Source of the DNA: Rhynchosporium graminicola
Lineage: Eukaryota; Ascomycota; Leotiomycetes; Helotiales; Ploettnerulaceae
Length of the DNA stretch: 64,000 bases
Assembly: GCA_900074885.1 (NCBI GenBank)
Contig: FJUW01000013.1
Location: forward strand, 787,580-851,579
Direction of reading: 5' to 3'
This document shows positions 35,024 through 45,793 of this stretch, piece by piece. Below the pieces are notes generated by a model. The model did no database searches. It worked only from the letters and a program-made list of their open reading frames with translations, and was not told where the DNA came from. A program made the position numbers and the translations under genes. Every line of letters begins with the position of its first letter. The stretch's first letter is position 1.

Positions 35024-35423
35024 CGTTTAATGTTGTACAACCTTCGAATCGATGTCGCTCTCATATTTCCATGTGGCAGAATCCAGTGACAGCCATGAGG
35101 CGGTGAGCTCGGGTCAATGTCGGGTCTGTTCAAACAATGTCAATCCCCCACCAAAACAGGGGCTTGACCATGGTGGGGTCATGCAAGGCTGAGGATTTCA
35201 AAGCGTGAAAATTCTATCTGACGACATCGGCGAGTCCACCAGGCACTCGAGTCCTTGCAGTCAAAAGTCTCCGAGAGCCTGTCCTTCATTTAGCCGATCT
35301 GAGTCACGACATCGAGGTACTTCTTTTGACTAAGTCAAATCCCGCCTCGAAGCCCTTGCCTTATTCTTGCTCCCACTCTTTCTCTTCCTCTTTGTTCAAT
35401 TCCTAATTCACCATACATCTAAA
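35024..35423. promoter_or_regulatory. Shared divergent promoter CYC2 / SER3
   Basis: The 400-bp region contains TGAGTCA at 35300-35306 and a 15-bp near-perfect palindrome TTTGACTAAGTCAAA at 35325-35339 (TGAC and GTCA half-sites). These lie 124 and 99 bp upstream of the SER3 ATG; both resemble bZIP (Gcn4/Cpc1- or Yap-type) sites. A CT-rich tract (35365-35400) precedes the ATG. Confidence 0.6.
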
Positions 35424-37209
35424 ATGGCTACTCCCGCACAAGATATCGCTGGCTCTTCTCACAGACTGGCCAGGACAGTCTCCCACAGCCTCATGGTCTC
35501 AACATCGCCCACAGCCACTTTCCATACATCCCCAATCGCATCTTTCAATTCTCCACCTTCCAGCTTTGGGGGAGCTGGTCTCACAAGGACACAGACTGCA
35601 CCGAAACAGCTGAAGCCTTTTAATAGTCAGGATATCAAAATTCTGCTGTTGGAGAATGTCAATCAAAGTGGTAAGGACATCTTGACGAAACAAGGCTATC
35701 AGGTGGAATCAATCAAGACTTCCTTGCCAGAGGACGAGTTGATCAAGAAGATCCAGTAAGACAGCTTATACGCTATGTAACAAGGGAGACACCTGCTTAT
35801 TAAATGTTAGGGATGTACATGTTATTGGAATCAGATCCAAAACCAAGCTTAGCGAGAAGGTCCTCCGAGAGGCGAAGAACTTGATTGTCGTAGGCTGCTT
35901 CTGTATTGGTACGAATCAAGTCGACCTCGAATATGCTGCGAGACACGGTATCGCAGTCTTCAACTCTCCTTTCGCCAATTCCCGAAGTGTAGCAGAGCTG
36001 GTCATTGCTGAGATCATCGTTTTGGCAAGACAATTGGGAGACCGCTCCAACGAATTGCACAGGGGAACATGGAAAAAAGTCAGTGCAAAGTGCTGGGAGA
36101 TTCGTGGAAAGACACTTGGTTGGTACACTGGCATTTTTGTTCTTCCGAGAGCTAATATGAATGTCAGGTATAATTGGTTATGGCCACATTGGTTCCCAGC
36201 TTTCCGTCCTGGCAGAAGCAATGGGCATGTCAGTCGTTTACTACGATGTCGTTAATCTCATGGCTCTCGGAACAGCAAGACAAGTTCCCACATTGGAAGC
36301 ACTTCTAAACGAATCAGATTTCGTTACATGCCACGTTCCTGAAATCCCAGAGACAAAGAACATGATCGGAGAGACGCAATTCGATCAGATGAAGGAAGGA
36401 AGCTACTTGATCAACGCTAGTCGTGGTACTGTTGTTGACATTCCAGCTCTTATCAACGCTTCGCGTAGTGGAAATATTGCAGGTGCCGCGCTAGATGTCT
36501 ACCCAGCTGAGCCAGGTGGAAATGGTGACTACTTCACTACCGCCTTGAACACCTGGGCAGAAGATCTTCGCAGCTTAAAGAATATCATTCTTACTCCACA
36601 TATTGGAGGTAGTACTGAGGAGGCGCAGCGTGCGATTGGTGCCGAAGGTATGGAATTTGTTCTTCTCAGGATTGTTTTGTACTGACTTGGTTGTACAGTT
36701 GGCGATGCCCTGGTTCGATATGTTAATTCCGGTGTTACCCTTGGTGCAGTGAATCTTCCTGAAGTTAACCTTCGTTCTCTGACTTTGGACGAATCCAACC
36801 ACGCCAGAGTAAGTCATCCTCGCGATTATCATTGGGTAGAACTGACAGCTATAGGTTATTTACATCCATCACAATGTGCCTGGTGTATTGAGAAAAGGTA
36901 TGCTTCGCAGCCGAATAATTTGGAAGACTACTAACAAAAACAGTCAACGAAATTCTCGGAGATCACAACGTGGATAAGCAAATTACTGATAATAAGGGCG
37001 ATGTGAGTTTACCATAAAATCATTCCGATTTACACAACTAATTGAGAAATAGGTTGCCTACTTGATGGCCGATATCAGCAATGTTCAAGTTCATCAGATC
37101 AAGGAGATTTCTGATGGTCTAGAGGCGCTACCTTGTGAGGTTTCAATATCCCTTGATAAGTTCCTGGCTAACGTACACAGCTCGCATCTTGACAAGAATA
37201 CTTTACTGA
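35424..37209 (+). CDS. SER3: D-3-phosphoglycerate dehydrogenase
   Basis: Eight exons: 35424..35755, 35811..36118, 36168..36647, 36699..36808, 36855..36897, 36944..37002, 37053..37134 and 37181..37209. They give 480 aa, and every intron (about 45-55 nt) keeps phase. After a ~55-residue Ser/Thr-rich leader comes the substrate domain (DIKILLLENVNQSG), then a NAD fold with IIGYGHIGSQLS, a NASRGTVVDIPAL block and the catalytic TPHIGGSTEEA. A C-terminal ACT domain, NVPGVLRKVNEILGDHN, is built from five tiny exons; this is the usual serine-feedback site. It oxidises 3-phosphoglycerate to 3-phosphohydroxypyruvate, the first step of serine synthesis; the next enzyme (SER1) is also in the window. Confidence 0.96.
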
Positions 37210-38365
37210 AGCAGAAATGTTAATTGGGCTTTAGGGTAGGGGGAATTATGTTAGCATCCAACCGGAGCAGTGGCGTTATGGGATTGCATCAAATTCTTCA
37301 ACACGAATGAATGATCCAGGATGGCAATAGAGGCGGAAATGCATTTAGTGCTCGGGAAATATGGTTGGAAAAGCACCGTATATACTAGAAATAAAGTCAT
37401 CTGAGTCAACAATTAGTCTTGCGTTACTTTTCATGCAGGTTGCAAGTCACGATATTCTTGAATCGAGTACATGGAGCAATCAAGGAAACACAGCTGCTAC
37501 AACACAGCTCTCCCGAGGTGGTTCCAGTTCTTGACAGGCGAAGCGAGACCTGTTTACCATAACAAAGTCATCAAATAATCAACTAATGCCAAAGCGTCCG
37601 TTGGCGAATATCCCCATGTGTGATGACTTTACCAAGTAACAATTTCTGAGGAAGTCTTTACCTCGCCTGAGTCAATTTGCTAAGCCTTGTCCTTTCGACC
37701 TCCGAGCACGACTAACGCTCGATATCACGCTCATACCTTATCGTTCCACAAGATGCGTGTTCTGTAAAGCGGCAGACCATGATGCTGCTCGCTGCGCCAT
37801 GTGCTGTGAATCCGTCGCCTCCCACGTGAAGCTCGAAGCAATGACGTTCGCTTGGAGACGAAACCTGGAAAAAAGCTAACCAGCAATCCCGGTCATCCAG
37901 AATGTTGACACTTAAAGTCACTCCATGGTCCATCTTTTAATCGCAGGAAAAATAATCATCTAGTTTTAGCAGTTATGATCAATTGATCCCAATCACCCTC
38001 CCCTTTCTCCTTCGTCAACATTGCCTTATCATTCAAGACCAGGGTCGCAAAGCCATCCCAACCCGAGATCCCTGCCAAACATTCACCCCAGTCGAGATTG
38101 TTCAATTCAGGAGCTGTACCCTGCCGAGCTTGGCCATCACCATCCTCTCTCAGGCCTCTCTTGAGGTCGGCGCTGTTATTTGTCCTACAAGACGAACGAA
38201 TTGACCATCGACTTCTTTCAGTACGAAGCACGGCGATTTCTCCTACACGAAAATAGAGTTTCGATTGTTCGCAAAAAGTCCGAGACTGAGCAAAAAGGAA
38301 AGAGCGATCATCTACGACACCCACTCCTCCAGTAAGTGTCCACGAACACCTCAAGAACGATCACA
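37210..38365. other. Intergenic, no gene seen
   Basis: SER3 3' flank and the promoter/5' UTR of the cytidylyltransferase gene. A 132-codon minus-strand ORF across 37956-38354 overlaps this leader, has no family features and is taken as chance. Confidence 0.5.
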
Positions 38366-39891
38366 ATGTCTTCTCCATCATCAGGAGGTTCGGGCAAGCG
38401 GAAGAGAACAAACACGATCCCTAAGAAACTATCGATGGATCCCATTCAACAAGCATCATCTCGCGACGCGTCTGGCGAAGATGCTGGAGAGTCCACTGCA
38501 CCAGAAACAACCGTCAAAAATCCCGCAAAGCGACTCCGATCATCTACACACGAGAAAGTCGCTGTTTCCAACGGCGACTCCGGAGAGCCCTCTGAGAGCA
38601 CTGAAGCTTCCGAGGACATCGAGAAACGCGTGAGAAAGAGGAAGGACGACGAAGATGAAGAGGATGAGGGGTTACCGCAAGCAATGGCACCACCTCCACT
38701 TGGCCAGCTCACGCATCCGGTGGGATACAAGACCAATGAAGCTCCAGCTGGTAGAGCCGTTAGAGTCTATGCTGATGGTGTATTCGATCTCTTCCATTTA
38801 GGGTACGTTCCAATGTCCTGAATTTGAAATGTGGCTCGAAGACTAATCTGGATGACAGCCACATGCGCCAACTGGAACAAGCCAAGAAAGCCTTCCCCGA
38901 CGTTTATCTGATCGTTGGAGTTACTGGCGACAAGGAAACACATAAGCGAAAGGGTCTTACTGTTCTGTCTGGACAGGAGCGAGCTGAGACAGTGAGGCAT
39001 TGTAAATGGGTCGATGAAGTGATTGAAGATTGCCCATGGATCGTCACTCCTGCGTTCTTGGAAGAGCACAAGCTTGATTACGTTGCTCATGATGATTTGC
39101 CATATGGTGCCGATGAGGGAGATGATATCTACAAGCCTATCAAGGAGGCCGGAAAGTTCCTTGTTACTCAGCGAACAGAGGGAGTCAGTACAACAGGAAT
39201 CATCACTAAGTGAGTTTGGTCTTGGTCTCTGGAACTGCGACATACTGATTAGTATCTAGAATCGTTCGCGACTACGAGAAATACATTGCACGTCAATTCA
39301 AGCGTGGAACTTCGCGTCAAGAATTGAACGTATCATGGTTGAAGAAGAACGAGCTTGATCTCAAGCGTCACGTCTCTGAGATGAGAGAAGCTATCCGCTC
39401 GAACTGGACAACCACTGGCCAGGAATTAGGCAAAGAATTGAGACAATTCTGGCAAGCAAGCAGACCTGGAAGTCCTGCCCGTATGGCTAGTAAGTTTTTT
39501 TTGCCCTTCAATTTTGTTTGCGTATAATCACTAACCATTATAAGGCTATGACGATTCAGTCAAAGGCGGATCTCTCACCAGCCCATCTGCCCTCTCACAT
39601 CTCAGCCGTCGTCTTGAGATCCCCAGACCAGATAGTCCTGGTCCAGGAAGCGATTTCGCTACTGGATATAGTCTTGGTCTTATTGGCGGAGTACGATCCT
39701 GGATGACGAGAAGTCGACAAACCAACCGTGACAGTCTTCACGGCAGTGACAGCAGTGAAGAAGACAGTGACGAGCGTTCCCCTCCTCGTGGCCGTTCTGG
39801 AAAGGAGCAGACTCAAGGTGATGAGGAGAAGCAGGTTGATGCTCAGATTAAGGCTTTGATGGGGGAGAACTCAAAACACTCTGGTGCTTAG
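38366..39891 (+). CDS. PCT1: Choline-phosphate cytidylyltransferase
   Basis: Four exons, 38366..38802, 38859..39209, 39260..39489 and 39545..39891, encode 454 aa. The frame is open to a GTG at 38336; the first ATG (38366) follows an ACA context and is chosen. The N-terminal 130 residues are charged with basic clusters (KRKR, KRVRKRK), likely nuclear localisation. The catalytic domain has [19 protein letters not shown] (HxGH rebuilt across intron 1), a [14 protein letters not shown] strand, DDLPY and the [14 protein letters not shown] signature. A Lys/Glu-rich helix ([13 protein letters not shown] onwards) is the probable membrane-sensing amphipathic region, and the Ser/acid-rich tail a phosphorylation zone. 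It makes CDP-choline from CTP and phosphocholine, rate-limiting in the Kennedy pathway. Confidence 0.96.
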
Positions 39892-40705
39892 ATGATAGGC
39901 AGTTTCCAGTGGTTCAATTTACGGCTCTGTTTTCAGGTAAAAAAGCGTCTGTTGTGTTGTAAGATAATTCTTCGGCCAGCTCTAAAATGCTGTTAAATTT
40001 TCTTCAAATACACACTAGAAAAATTGATATCGATTGTTTAGCTCACCCTTATTCTCGTTTTCATTAGTGAAAGATGGGCTGCAACAGCAAACGGGGCCTA
40101 CAGATCAAGATGACATGTATGTTTGCTCTGTCAACTCCAAATCAACAAGAAAACGTGTTATCGAAAGACAGAATCAAGCATTACACGTTCCAAGGTTGGC
40201 AAAAGCTTCCGGTAAATTTGACATGATGCCTAACCTAACAACAATAGGAACTGTAGCATTTCCACTCTTCTAAACGTCCCAGCAAATCAGTACTTTGGGA
40301 CTTCAAGACTTCAATGTCTAGATTCAATCATTGAGACCAGACAGATTATCGGGCAACGTTGCCAAGGGAAGGATGGATGCATGGCTGTGTCCGGCGCTAG
40401 TGACACACTAGTGTTATCTACATCTAATCAGATCGATACCCTGTGGAGCGTGTCCAATGATACTGTTTCTTAGACGTCTGGAGCCGCGGATTTTGCATGG
40501 GATGAGAAGTTTTCCTCGTCATGTATTTGTTGCTGACGCGCTGTTTTGGTTCTTTGAAAAGGTTGCTATAACTATATGTTGAGATAGTAGACTGATCTTT
40601 TATATCCAACCTCCTCCTTCCTACTCAAATTATACATCTAAACAACACAACACAACACACCCCTTCCCTTCCCTTCCCTTCCCTTCCTCCCTTTAGAAAT
40701 CCAAC
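39892..40705. other. Intergenic with (CCCTT)n promoter tract
   Basis: Contains a (CCCTT)n run at 40661-40687 directly upstream of the enoyl-CoA hydratase start, following an ACAAC repeat at 40641-40658. No gene recognised. Confidence 0.6.
40661..40687. repeat. (CCCTT)n pyrimidine tract
   Basis: Five CCCTT units ending 18 bp before the ATG at 40706, probably part of the 5' UTR or core promoter. Confidence 0.85.
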
Positions 40706-41993
40706 ATGTCCCCCTCCCCATCCCTCCGCTCCCAACCCCTCATCTACACCCATTTCTACATCTCCTTCCCCCATCCGCACGTCGTGCAAGTAACGCTCAA
40801 CCGGCCGCAGAAACTCAACTGTATAGATCTGCCTACGAGTCGGCAGATCGCGAGAGTGTGGGAGTTGTTCGATGAGGATGAGACGTTGTGGGTGGGTTTT
40901 ATTACGGGTGTGGGAAGGGCGTTTTGTACGGGTGCTGATTTGGGCGGTGAGTTGTCTTTTTTATGTTTTGTTTCATTGTTTGGGGGGGGTTTGAGTTTGA
41001 GATGGTTTGGTTGAGGATTTGTGATTCTTGAAGGATGGTTTGTTTTGGTTTTTTGTTCGCGATGTTTTGATTTTTGAATTGTCCCTTTCTTGGAGAGAAT
41101 TCTTGGTCCTATGGACTTTGACGAGGGGAATAATATTATACGCTCATGACTTGTGAGATTTCTTGTTGTAAAATCTTCCACTGCTCTTGAAGATTGCTTT
41201 TTAGGGAGTCTTCTTTTTACAAATATTTTCGTTTAAAAGAATTTGAGCCTGATCTCAAAATCATGTATTGTGAATAATTGAGAATATGTACGACATCGAG
41301 GTAGAGTTCGATCAAAATTGACTTACAGTACGACATCAAGTTTTCTGTCTAACTAAACTCTTAGAATGGAACTCCCTAAACACCACCTCAACAACAAACT
41401 CCATGTCCGCCCCCGGCCTCGCCGGCCTTCCCCGCCGCTCCGGCAAGAAACCTATCATAGCAGCCGTAAACGGAATCTGCATGGGCGGTGGCTTTGAAAT
41501 GATAGCCAACTGCGACATGATCGTCGCCTCGTCCACCGCTATCTTCTCATTACCTGAGATCAAAAGAGGTATTGTACCTGTGGCAGGGAGTTTACCAAGA
41601 TTAGTTAGCACGATTGGGTTGCAGAGGACAAGTGATTTGGTTCTTACTGGGAGGAGTGTTGACGCGAGGACTTTGCAAGCGTGGGGATTGGTGGGTAGGG
41701 TTGTGGATGTTGATGTTGAAAAGGAGAAAGAGAGGGGGAATCTGGGAGAGGGGAGAGAAGTTGTGGATGCGGCGGTTGAGTTGGCAAAGGAAATGTGTAG
41801 TAATAGTCCTGATGCATTAATCGTAGGCAGGACAGGTATCAGGCTGGCATGGGAGAAGGGGAGCGTGGAGGATCAGGTTGGGGAGTTGGAAAGGGATTGG
41901 TACCCGAAGTTAGTTGAGGGGGACAATTTCAAGGAGGGCATCAGGGCGTTCGTGGAGAAGAGGAAGCCGGTTTGGGTGGAGTCGAAGTTGTAG
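40706..41993 (+). CDS. Enoyl-CoA hydratase/isomerase family protein
   Basis: Two exons, 40706..40946 and 41365..41993, encode 289 aa. The 418-nt intron is by far the longest here; its borders (gtgagt, ctcttag with a CTAAC branch) rebuild the expected ADLGEWN sequence. Crotonase motifs: VTLNRPQKLNCID at about 28-40, GRAFCTGADLGEW, the oxyanion-hole block VNGICMGGGFEMIANCD and FSLPEIKRGIVPVAG with the second-position Glu. A variable charged insert (VEKEKERGNLGEG) follows GLVGRVVDVD. No clear presequence; the C-terminus VESKL resembles a peroxisomal PTS1-like tripeptide (SKL), so peroxisomal beta-oxidation or acyl-CoA catabolism is likely. The exact substrate is unknown. Confidence 0.93.
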
Positions 41994-42654
41994 GCGAGTA
42001 GGGGAAGTTGGTTCTGTCTGGTGAACGATATATGGGTGAGGGTCACGATTACGTGACTGTGGAAACGCAAGCGATGATGATGATAATGATGATAGTCATT
42101 ATTGACCGGCGGTAGGCCCAGGCCCTGCTTGAGCCTCTCGAAGGACGTAGGGACATATTAAGCTGGGCTAGGTGTGGAATTTCTCTAGAGATTCCCCTTG
42201 TACATTCTCAGGGTACTTAATTTAGCCTTATGAAAGCAATATTTTAAGTATTACGCTATAGCCTCTGTCGCTATTTTTGTCCACCAAGTCAGTTTTCTGT
42301 ATATATTCTATCTGCATACCGAGAGGTGCTCGAAGCCTTCTTCTTCGCAAAACCTAGTATACCGGATGTAAGTCAAGAGTCTATTAGGCCTCGCGAAAGC
42401 AGGGTTCTCGTACCCATTTATCGAATGAGGAAGTCGCATGGGCGACTTGGCTTTCTCGGATGTAAGAGCATCAAGTGATTACAGCCTACATCGCGTGGAA
42501 GGAAGACTTCGAATTTGCAGGCTGGCAACGCGAGCGAGACCAGGTTTTTGGTAAACAAGGACAAATTTTCATTGCATCACTGTACAGCCATGCCACGTAC
42601 TGTGTATTGCGAGACCTGACCGGGATCCCTTTCTCCATGCCAATACGCTTCATA
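41994..42654. other. Intergenic, no gene seen
   Basis: 3' flank of the hydratase gene, with a short GATGAT-type repeat near 42073-42096. No recognisable gene. Confidence 0.45.
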
Positions 42655-43110
42655 TCATATCAATTCGAAAATCTCCAATTCCACTCCCCTAGCCCTCAAA
42701 GCATTGGCCGTAAGCCTCGGATCAAGGACGGTCGCTTTCCCAGTATCCCCATTGCCGAAATGAGTGAGTTCATTCTCGTTCGCATGGTGAAGCTTTTCCC
42801 AAGGCTCAGGCAGCTGTGTGTCTCTTAGCCTAGGATCGTCGGGATGTACAACGCACGTCACTCGATCGATGTATGCCATTTGATAATACCCTTTGCTGTC
42901 CTTGAAATGTAGCACACTCTCAAAAGGTGCTGGTAGCGGACCAACGAAAGCTTCATTCGACATGTTGCCATAACAATAAGCTTCGCCGATAACTCTATAC
43001 CGCCCCTCAGAGAAGACTAGATCATTCGGAATGACTGGTCGAAGTACAATCGGACTATCACAACCCAGAAGTACTAATACAAGATCACCGGGCAGAGCGT
43101 TCTTTGGCGC
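42655..43110 (-). pseudogene. C-terminal remnant of a HET-domain protein
   Basis: An open stretch of 151 codons reads the typical C-terminal part of fungal heterokaryon-incompatibility (HET) proteins: a PGDLVLVLLGCDSPIVLRPV strand pair, a GRYRVIGEAYCYGNM block, and a terminal LRARGVELEIFELI before a natural stop. Upstream it is closed by TAA at 43111-43113. For about 400 bp further no frame shows the N-terminal HET motif or the rest of the protein; that DNA holds other short ORFs with stops. So only the tail survives, and the gene is probably dead. Whether an intron joins it to another exon upstream cannot be fully excluded. Confidence 0.65.
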
Positions 43111-44476
43111 TTAACGTTGAGCATCTCGCTAATCACTATCGCTCGCTAACCGCATAACAGACCAGACCAACGTGGAAGAAGGTTGAATGCTTAAGGGACA
43201 GGCTGTAGCCGCTGTACGGTAAATCAATCGAAGCTTCTCGAGACGTGGCAAATGCGTAACGCTGCTGCACCGGAGAAGCTGAGCTGTCGAAATTTGCGAG
43301 TTGATGTAAGAGCTCCAATGCTATGTCGAGATATCCAGTAGGGATGATGAATCGGGCTTGGAATGGAAGGCAGGAGCACATTGCGATTCATCGAAATAGG
43401 GTTTGCAATATCAGTGGTCCAGTGTCTCTGGACTGGAAGGAGCGCTCGCCTTTTCGTGGCCATTGAAAGGTAGATAACCTCCCTAGTTCACCAGCTCCCC
43501 ATATTTCTGAAACATCTTTTCGATGAATGGAGGCCACCGAGCTACACTGCATGTTGCAGCTCAGCATGAAGATATAGGATTTTGTTACTATATTGCACCG
43601 CTCTTTTCACAAACTGTCGAGCCATCTAACAATGGTGTTGCATTGCTTTCAACCATTCATGAATGACTCCAAAGGCCGGGGGGAATCCTTGTGATATCAC
43701 TTAATGCCGCTAGGGTTCGATCTCGCTGCACTCCGTCACATTACAGATTTCGTTCGATCGGAGTTGGTCAAGGATCACCACCATTTGGCAAGTACGACCT
43801 CGAATTAGACCAGTCAATACCACTCAATTTGATGGCAGTATACCAATTCAAATGGATTAACGCCTGTCCTGATGGTCGTTGAGAACGACTATATCGTAAT
43901 CGGAACTGTGAAGCTCCTCAGCCCCAAAATCGAGATTGGGGATTACGCTTTTGACAGCATTTACGTAAGGTCAAATCGTGACTCGGTGAAGTATTTCATG
44001 ACTATTCAGTCCTGATGCATAAAACCACGAGCCAGAAAAGGCTAGACTGCGTGAATACAAGCCGATCTACCTCTGATTTTCTGCAACAGCTGCTCCTACA
44101 TGGACCTATAGGTGCCTCATCCTTATATTTCTGGCTTTTCTTTAAAATGAGACTGAAACACGACTCATCATCTCCATTAGCCTTTGCTTGTGCTGTGCAC
44201 AAGACGAGTAGAATCCAGAATTTGCAGCAGCGGTACGAGAGAGGGAAGTAGACGAGGATTGAGCTGGGGTTGGCGGTAAAGAAGAACATCGGAATTCAAA
44301 GACGAGTAGACCAAGACAAGTTGGAAGAAGGTAAATCACAAACGGCGATACAGTTGTACATGTGAACGATCTCCTTAAACACGCGACCTAGATCAACCCC
44401 TCCATCCAGCTTGTCCCGAAAAACGACTCTTTTGAACCACCGACCTGTCTCACGTAAGTTCACTGTCAATGTAAGG
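43111..44476. other. Region without recognisable gene
   Basis: Short overlapping ORFs on both strands without family features; likely continues the decayed HET locus. Confidence 0.4.
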
Positions 44477-44836
44477 TTATTTTATTTGGCGTATAATATG
44501 TGGCTGGATGGTGCTTGTGCCACCACTTTGTGCCACATGATGCCGCATCTTCCTCTTTACCTTGACAAGATTTGATAAGGTAGGTATTAAAACGTACCAA
44601 GCTTCGAAAGAGCACCCTGACTCCTTGATACCCACTATTATTCCTGATGCTCCTCTAAGATTTAGGTGGAGTGCACGAACCTCGACAATTGCAGAAATAG
44701 GGTCCCTGGGTGAATGTTGATGTCGAATCCTGTTTGAGATAAAGATAGGGCTTGGCGTAGTCTTTGTAGCCTTAGATTGTTCGTAGACTCGGGGTAAACC
44801 AAAAGCATCAGCTTCGCTTGCTGGTGGTGAAGGCAT
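44477..44836 (-). CDS. Small hypothetical ORF
   Basis: A 119-codon ORF from an ATG at 44836, starting with MPSPPASEADAFGLPRVYEQ. I do not recognise it. Codon use is even and it could be translated. A gtacgt sequence late in the ORF could act as a splice donor, so the C-terminal part is uncertain. No signal peptide or membrane segment. It lies in the gene-poor stretch between the HET remnant and the S28 peptidase, and may be a fragment or chance. Confidence 0.25.
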   Translation of the reverse strand: MPSPPASEADAFGLPRVYEQSKATKTTPSPIFISNRIRHQHSPRDPISAIVEVRALHLNLRGASGIIVGIKESGCSFEAWYVLIPTLSNLVKVKRKMRHHVAQSGGTSTIQPHIIRQIK

Positions 44837-45793
44837 TGCTTAGATTTCGTCTTTGCTCTGACAAGTACACGAGCCGTTTGTTGGCTGCTTGTCCGATCTA
44901 TTTCTAAAATGCAAAACTAGCAGCTCACGAGAAGAAAGGTCGGGTTGATTGACGTAGGGGATTTTCGTGTAATAGTTACAAAAATTGACTTGTATTGAAA
45001 GGAATGTCTTTCGTGGTGGGTAAACCGAATGAAAGCTGCGATTAGTTTTCGAAGGGTATTAGCTCTGACCACTTGCTTCCAAGTCTGAAGTGTTTCCCAC
45101 TCTTGGAAGTGACGCATTTACCCATAAAGTTGATTCTCTCATTCTGTTCATCACTCTCCCCCGTCACCCGCGCGTCAATCAACAGGCCACGGAGAATGAC
45201 AACACACTTCCATTTCAAGCTTAGTGTTTCGCTTCATGGGATGCACGCGGTTTCTTGCGCCAGCCGTTCCAATCACAGCAGGCAACTCCTCAGAGTCGAA
45301 TATTGACAGCCATGAGCTGTTTGCTTCATTTGATACCTTTCTGAAGATCTCAAAGCATCAGAACTGATATAATTATGCGTAAGCCTAGCTCACAGTTGGA
45401 AATCGTCCCTGCTACATAAGATGAGGTCCACCCCTCAGTTTCTCTGCACGTCTCTGCTCCATGACGAAAGCTCTGATTTGCGTGATTGTATTTCCCATTG
45501 ATAAGTTTGTCATCGGGAAAATGGGGAATTTTCATCTTGGATTTGGATGTGGCTGCGGTTCCTGCTTAGACAGCAGACTGTGAAAAGGAAATGCTGAGCA
45601 AGCGACAGCTGGCAGGCTAAGATCGTGTGATTTTTGGATTGTGACACTGAAGGCAATGAATACTGAGTGGTTCCTGCTACTACTAAATCGAGTGAACGAA
45701 AAACGACCGGGAGAAAAGCTTCCGTAACCCCATTAATTGTCAATAAAATTAAACTTTGCTGTGATCATGGTAATAGACCTCCCCCATGATGCA
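44837..45793. other. Intergenic, no gene seen
   Basis: No ORF with recognisable features up to the S28 peptidase stop codon. Confidence 0.4.

Noticed and set aside
37956..38354. 132-codon minus ORF
   Set aside because: Overlaps the leader of the cytidylyltransferase gene, has no family features, signal or splice context.
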